Assembly: GCF_001686925.1 (NCBI RefSeq)
Contig: NZ_LVEN01000046.1
Coordinates: forward strand, 372,001 to 436,000
Direction of reading: 5' to 3'
Length of the DNA: 64,000 nt
Source: Flavobacterium piscis
GTDB taxonomy: Bacteria; Bacteroidota; Bacteroidia; Flavobacteriales; Flavobacteriaceae
Within the stretch, counting starts at the first letter, position 1; every line of letters starts with the position of its first letter. Made by a program: the position numbers and the translations under genes. This document shows positions 62,218 to 64,000 of the stretch, piece after piece. The notes beneath the pieces are model-generated. The model was given only the letters and a program-made list of their open reading frames with translations. It was not told the origin of the DNA and did no database searches.

Positions 62218-63668
62218 TTCGAAAAATTACTTTATCTTTTTTTAATGTTTTCATTTTATTTAGCTTTTTATTTTTAGCTAAATCGAATCTGTATGCTCAA
62301 AAGATAACACCAGAAATTTTAAATTTTGACAGAATATGTGCAGGTGTTTCAAGTACGACCTACGATGCAACATTTCTTCATACAGGATTTGCTGCAGGAA
62401 CAACATTCGAAGTAGAATTGTCAGATAAAGACGGAAGTTTTACAACTCCCGTAAAGACAACAGGTGTTACCAAAGATGATGCGCCTGACAGAAAAACAAT
62501 TACATTTACAGTGCCTACAACCATAGTAGGATCAGATATTTATAAATTAAGAGTTAAGAGTTCGACTGGAATTGTAAGTACAACTTTTTTTTCTTCGACT
62601 CAAAAGCCTTCATTCCCTATTTATTACAAAATACACGATAAGCAGTATACCATTAATAATTTTAATGGTAGTGCTGCTTTTTGTTCAGGTGGCAGTTATG
62701 TGTTGTCTATAGATCCGGATTCTACAGCACCAGAAAATGATTCACCATTAAAATACCCTTCGCTATCATACAATTGGTATAGAGATAATGGTACTGGTTT
62801 GCAACCCACACTTTTAGCTGGTAATTCTACTTCTAGTTATACTGTTACAACAGCAGGTACCTATTATGTAGAAACTAATTATGGCAGTTGTACATCTCTT
62901 TCTTATTCAAACCGGGTTGTTGTAAGTACCTCTGGTTCTGGGTCATCAGTTACAATTACTTCAAGTTTAGGAAATCCTTTTTGTCCAAGTGCCGACGGTA
63001 CAGTATTAACAGCGACAAGTGGTAATAAATATACTTGGAAAAAAGACGGTGCTGCATTTGGTGGTAATACCCGTACTGTTAAAGCAACTGAATCTGGTAT
63101 TTATACCGTAGAAGTTGATTTTGGTGGTTGCGTTGCCAGCGGATCAATAGATCTTAAAAGTAACAGTTTTAATGCCAGTATTGATGTGGCTGATGAATTC
63201 GAACTTAAAGAAGAAGAAACAATAAACGTTAGCGTTACAACAGATGCTACAAGTCCAACTTATGAGTGGTATTTAAATAATAATCTTATTTCGGGAGCTA
63301 CATCGGGTAGTTATCTGGTAGCCGCTATTGGTATTTATAAAGTGAGAATTTCTCAGTCTTCGGGATGTGTGACTTCTAAAGAATTTATTTTTAAAGCCAA
63401 AGGAAAAGCAGGTCCTTCTTCCGTTATTCCAAATATTGTAAGTCTTAGTGGTTTAAGTCCATATTGGAATATCCCGGACGAATACAAAAATGCCAATACC
63501 AAGGTTATGATTATAAGTTCCAATGGCGATATGGTTCTCGATGTGAGCAATTACCAGGGAGATTGGCCTCAGACGTCAATAGATTTTAAAAATGTAAATC
63601 CAGTTTATTACTATGTCATTAAAGGCGACGCAGGTGAAAAAAAAGGATCAATAACTGTGATAAGATAA
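62214..63668 (+). CDS. Secreted Ig-like protein with type B T9SS C-terminal domain
   Basis: A 484-residue exported protein with signal peptide (residues 1-30, ending LYAQ). Beta-sandwich domain at about 33-130 (FDRICAGVSSTTYDATFLHT), then two Ig/PKD-like repeats, about 165-240 (YNWYRDNGTG; TAGTYYVETNYG) and 245-310 (TWKKDGAAF; ESGIYTVEVDFG), a further copy around 330-395, and a C-terminal domain GLSPYWNIPDEYKNANTKVM to end of the CHU_C/gliding-associated type B sorting class (VKIFN-like strand, YYYVI-K, final ITVIR). Type B proteins typically need a PorP/SprF-like partner, present one base downstream. Resembles the F. johnsoniae spr gliding genes in arrangement (memory, unverified). Confidence 0.78.
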   Translation: MIRKITLSFFNVFILFSFLFLAKSNLYAQKITPEILNFDRICAGVSSTTYDATFLHTGFAAGTTFEVELSDKDGSFTTPVKTTGVTKDDAPDRKTITFTVPTTIVGSDIYKLRVKSSTGIVSTTFFSSTQKPSFPIYYKIHDKQYTINNFNGSAAFCSGGSYVLSIDPDSTAPENDSPLKYPSLSYNWYRDNGTGLQPTLLAGNSTSSYTVTTAGTYYVETNYGSCTSLSYSNRVVVSTSGSGSSVTITSSLGNPFCPSADGTVLTATSGNKYTWKKDGAAFGGNTRTVKATESGIYTVEVDFGGCVASGSIDLKSNSFNASIDVADEFELKEEETINVSVTTDATSPTYEWYLNNNLISGATSGSYLVAAIGIYKVRISQSSGCVTSKEFIFKAKGKAGPSSVIPNIVSLSGLSPYWNIPDEYKNANTKVMIISSNGDMVLDVSNYQGDWPQTSIDFKNVNPVYYYVIKGDAGEKKGSITVIR

Positions 63669-63669
63669 T

Positions 63670-64000
63670 ATGAAGAAAATTTTACTATTCATCACTTTAT
63701 TTTACGGTTTTTCAAATACACTCTATTCCCAGGACAAACCTGAGAATGGAGTTGTTTCGTTTTCATTACCCATCAGAAATTCTTTAAAGTTTAATAGATA
63801 TTTAATCAACCCAACATTTAGTTTTGTTCGCGAAACAAATGCATATGCCAGTTTTTATAATAAAAGACAGTGGGTGCAGTTTGAAGATGCACCAAATACT
63901 TACCTGGCCAATTATTCAGGCCGTTTTAGAGAGAATGAAGCTTTTGCTTTTGGATTATTCCAGCAAAATTATGGTTTAATGACCGTTTTTGGAGGAATAG
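63670..64000 (+). CDS. PorP/SprF-family outer-membrane protein, 3' end cut
   Basis: First 110 residues only. Signal peptide MKKILLFITLFYGFSNTLYS (cleavage near residue 21), then the PorP/SprF N-terminus with VSFSLPIRNSLKFNRYLINP, TFSFVRETNAYASFYNKRQW and FRENEAFAFGLFQQNYG. Such 14-stranded outer-membrane proteins assist secretion of adhesin-like T9SS type B cargo. The start is one base after the stop of the type B cargo gene, indicating a pair. The remainder lies outside the window. Confidence 0.8.
   Translation, partial: MKKILLFITLFYGFSNTLYSQDKPENGVVSFSLPIRNSLKFNRYLINPTFSFVRETNAYASFYNKRQWVQFEDAPNTYLANYSGRFRENEAFAFGLFQQNYGLMTVFGGI

Overview
The window looks like a chromosomal segment of a Flavobacterium-like member of the Bacteroidota. 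The evidence is low GC, T9SS sorting domains (type A at 14341-15738, type B at 62214-63668), TAnnTTTG-type promoters, GxxExxY and GH3 family genes, a PorP/SprF protein, and housekeeping proteins of flavobacterial type. No phage, CRISPR array or classical insertion sequence was seen.

Layout. 1-9.6 kb is a minus-strand cell-surface polysaccharide cluster: Wzz-like protein, lipoprotein, Wzx flippase, GT2, two Wzy/ligase-type membrane proteins, two GT4 enzymes and a UDP-glucuronate decarboxylase cut by the window edge. 9.6-22.9 kb holds mostly minus-strand genes: a nucleosidase-like protein, an EF-Tu domain III-like mini protein, GH3, tex, two DUF3857 proteins and rpiB, with tatA and a secreted GH8 enzyme on the plus strand. 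23.7-24.3 kb is an AT-rich non-coding stretch full of TTATCAACA-like nonamers. 24.7-34.3 kb is mainly plus strand: rnr, a DUF2807 protein, a LysE-type exporter, tRNA-Cys, folB, glnS, a three-copy non-coding repeat array and a YtxH operon. 34.3-50 kb holds an SPFH protein, gltX, a DUF4175 protein, ybeY, mnmG, a frameshifted acetyltransferase, a methyltransferase, an OmpH-like protein, a PIF1-type helicase and a tandem pair of secreted paralogs. 50-59.3 kb holds a SPOR protein, dprA, trpS, a small inverted-repeat-bounded GxxExxY element, an acyltransferase, recA, a thioesterase, a DoxX protein and holB. 59.7-64 kb is a secreted/surface gene cluster ending in a truncated PorP/SprF gene.

Main discovery. 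Ten matches (15-16 of 16 bases, one 14 of 16) to the bacterial parS centromere TGTTCCACGTGAAACA lie between 40.9 and 49.9 kb. Six are packed into 285 bp between ybeY and mnmG. With the DnaA-box-like cluster at 23.7-24.3 kb and a change in predominant gene orientation there, this suggests the window contains the origin/centromere domain of the chromosome. Other notable structures are the 657-bp GxxExxY element with 36-bp inverted ends, and three diverged ~160-bp repeats spaced 328-329 bp apart that each keep a ten-codon reading frame.

Starts were moved to an internal ATG where the longest frame began upstream at a weak codon. All functions are inferred from sequence recognition without database searches.
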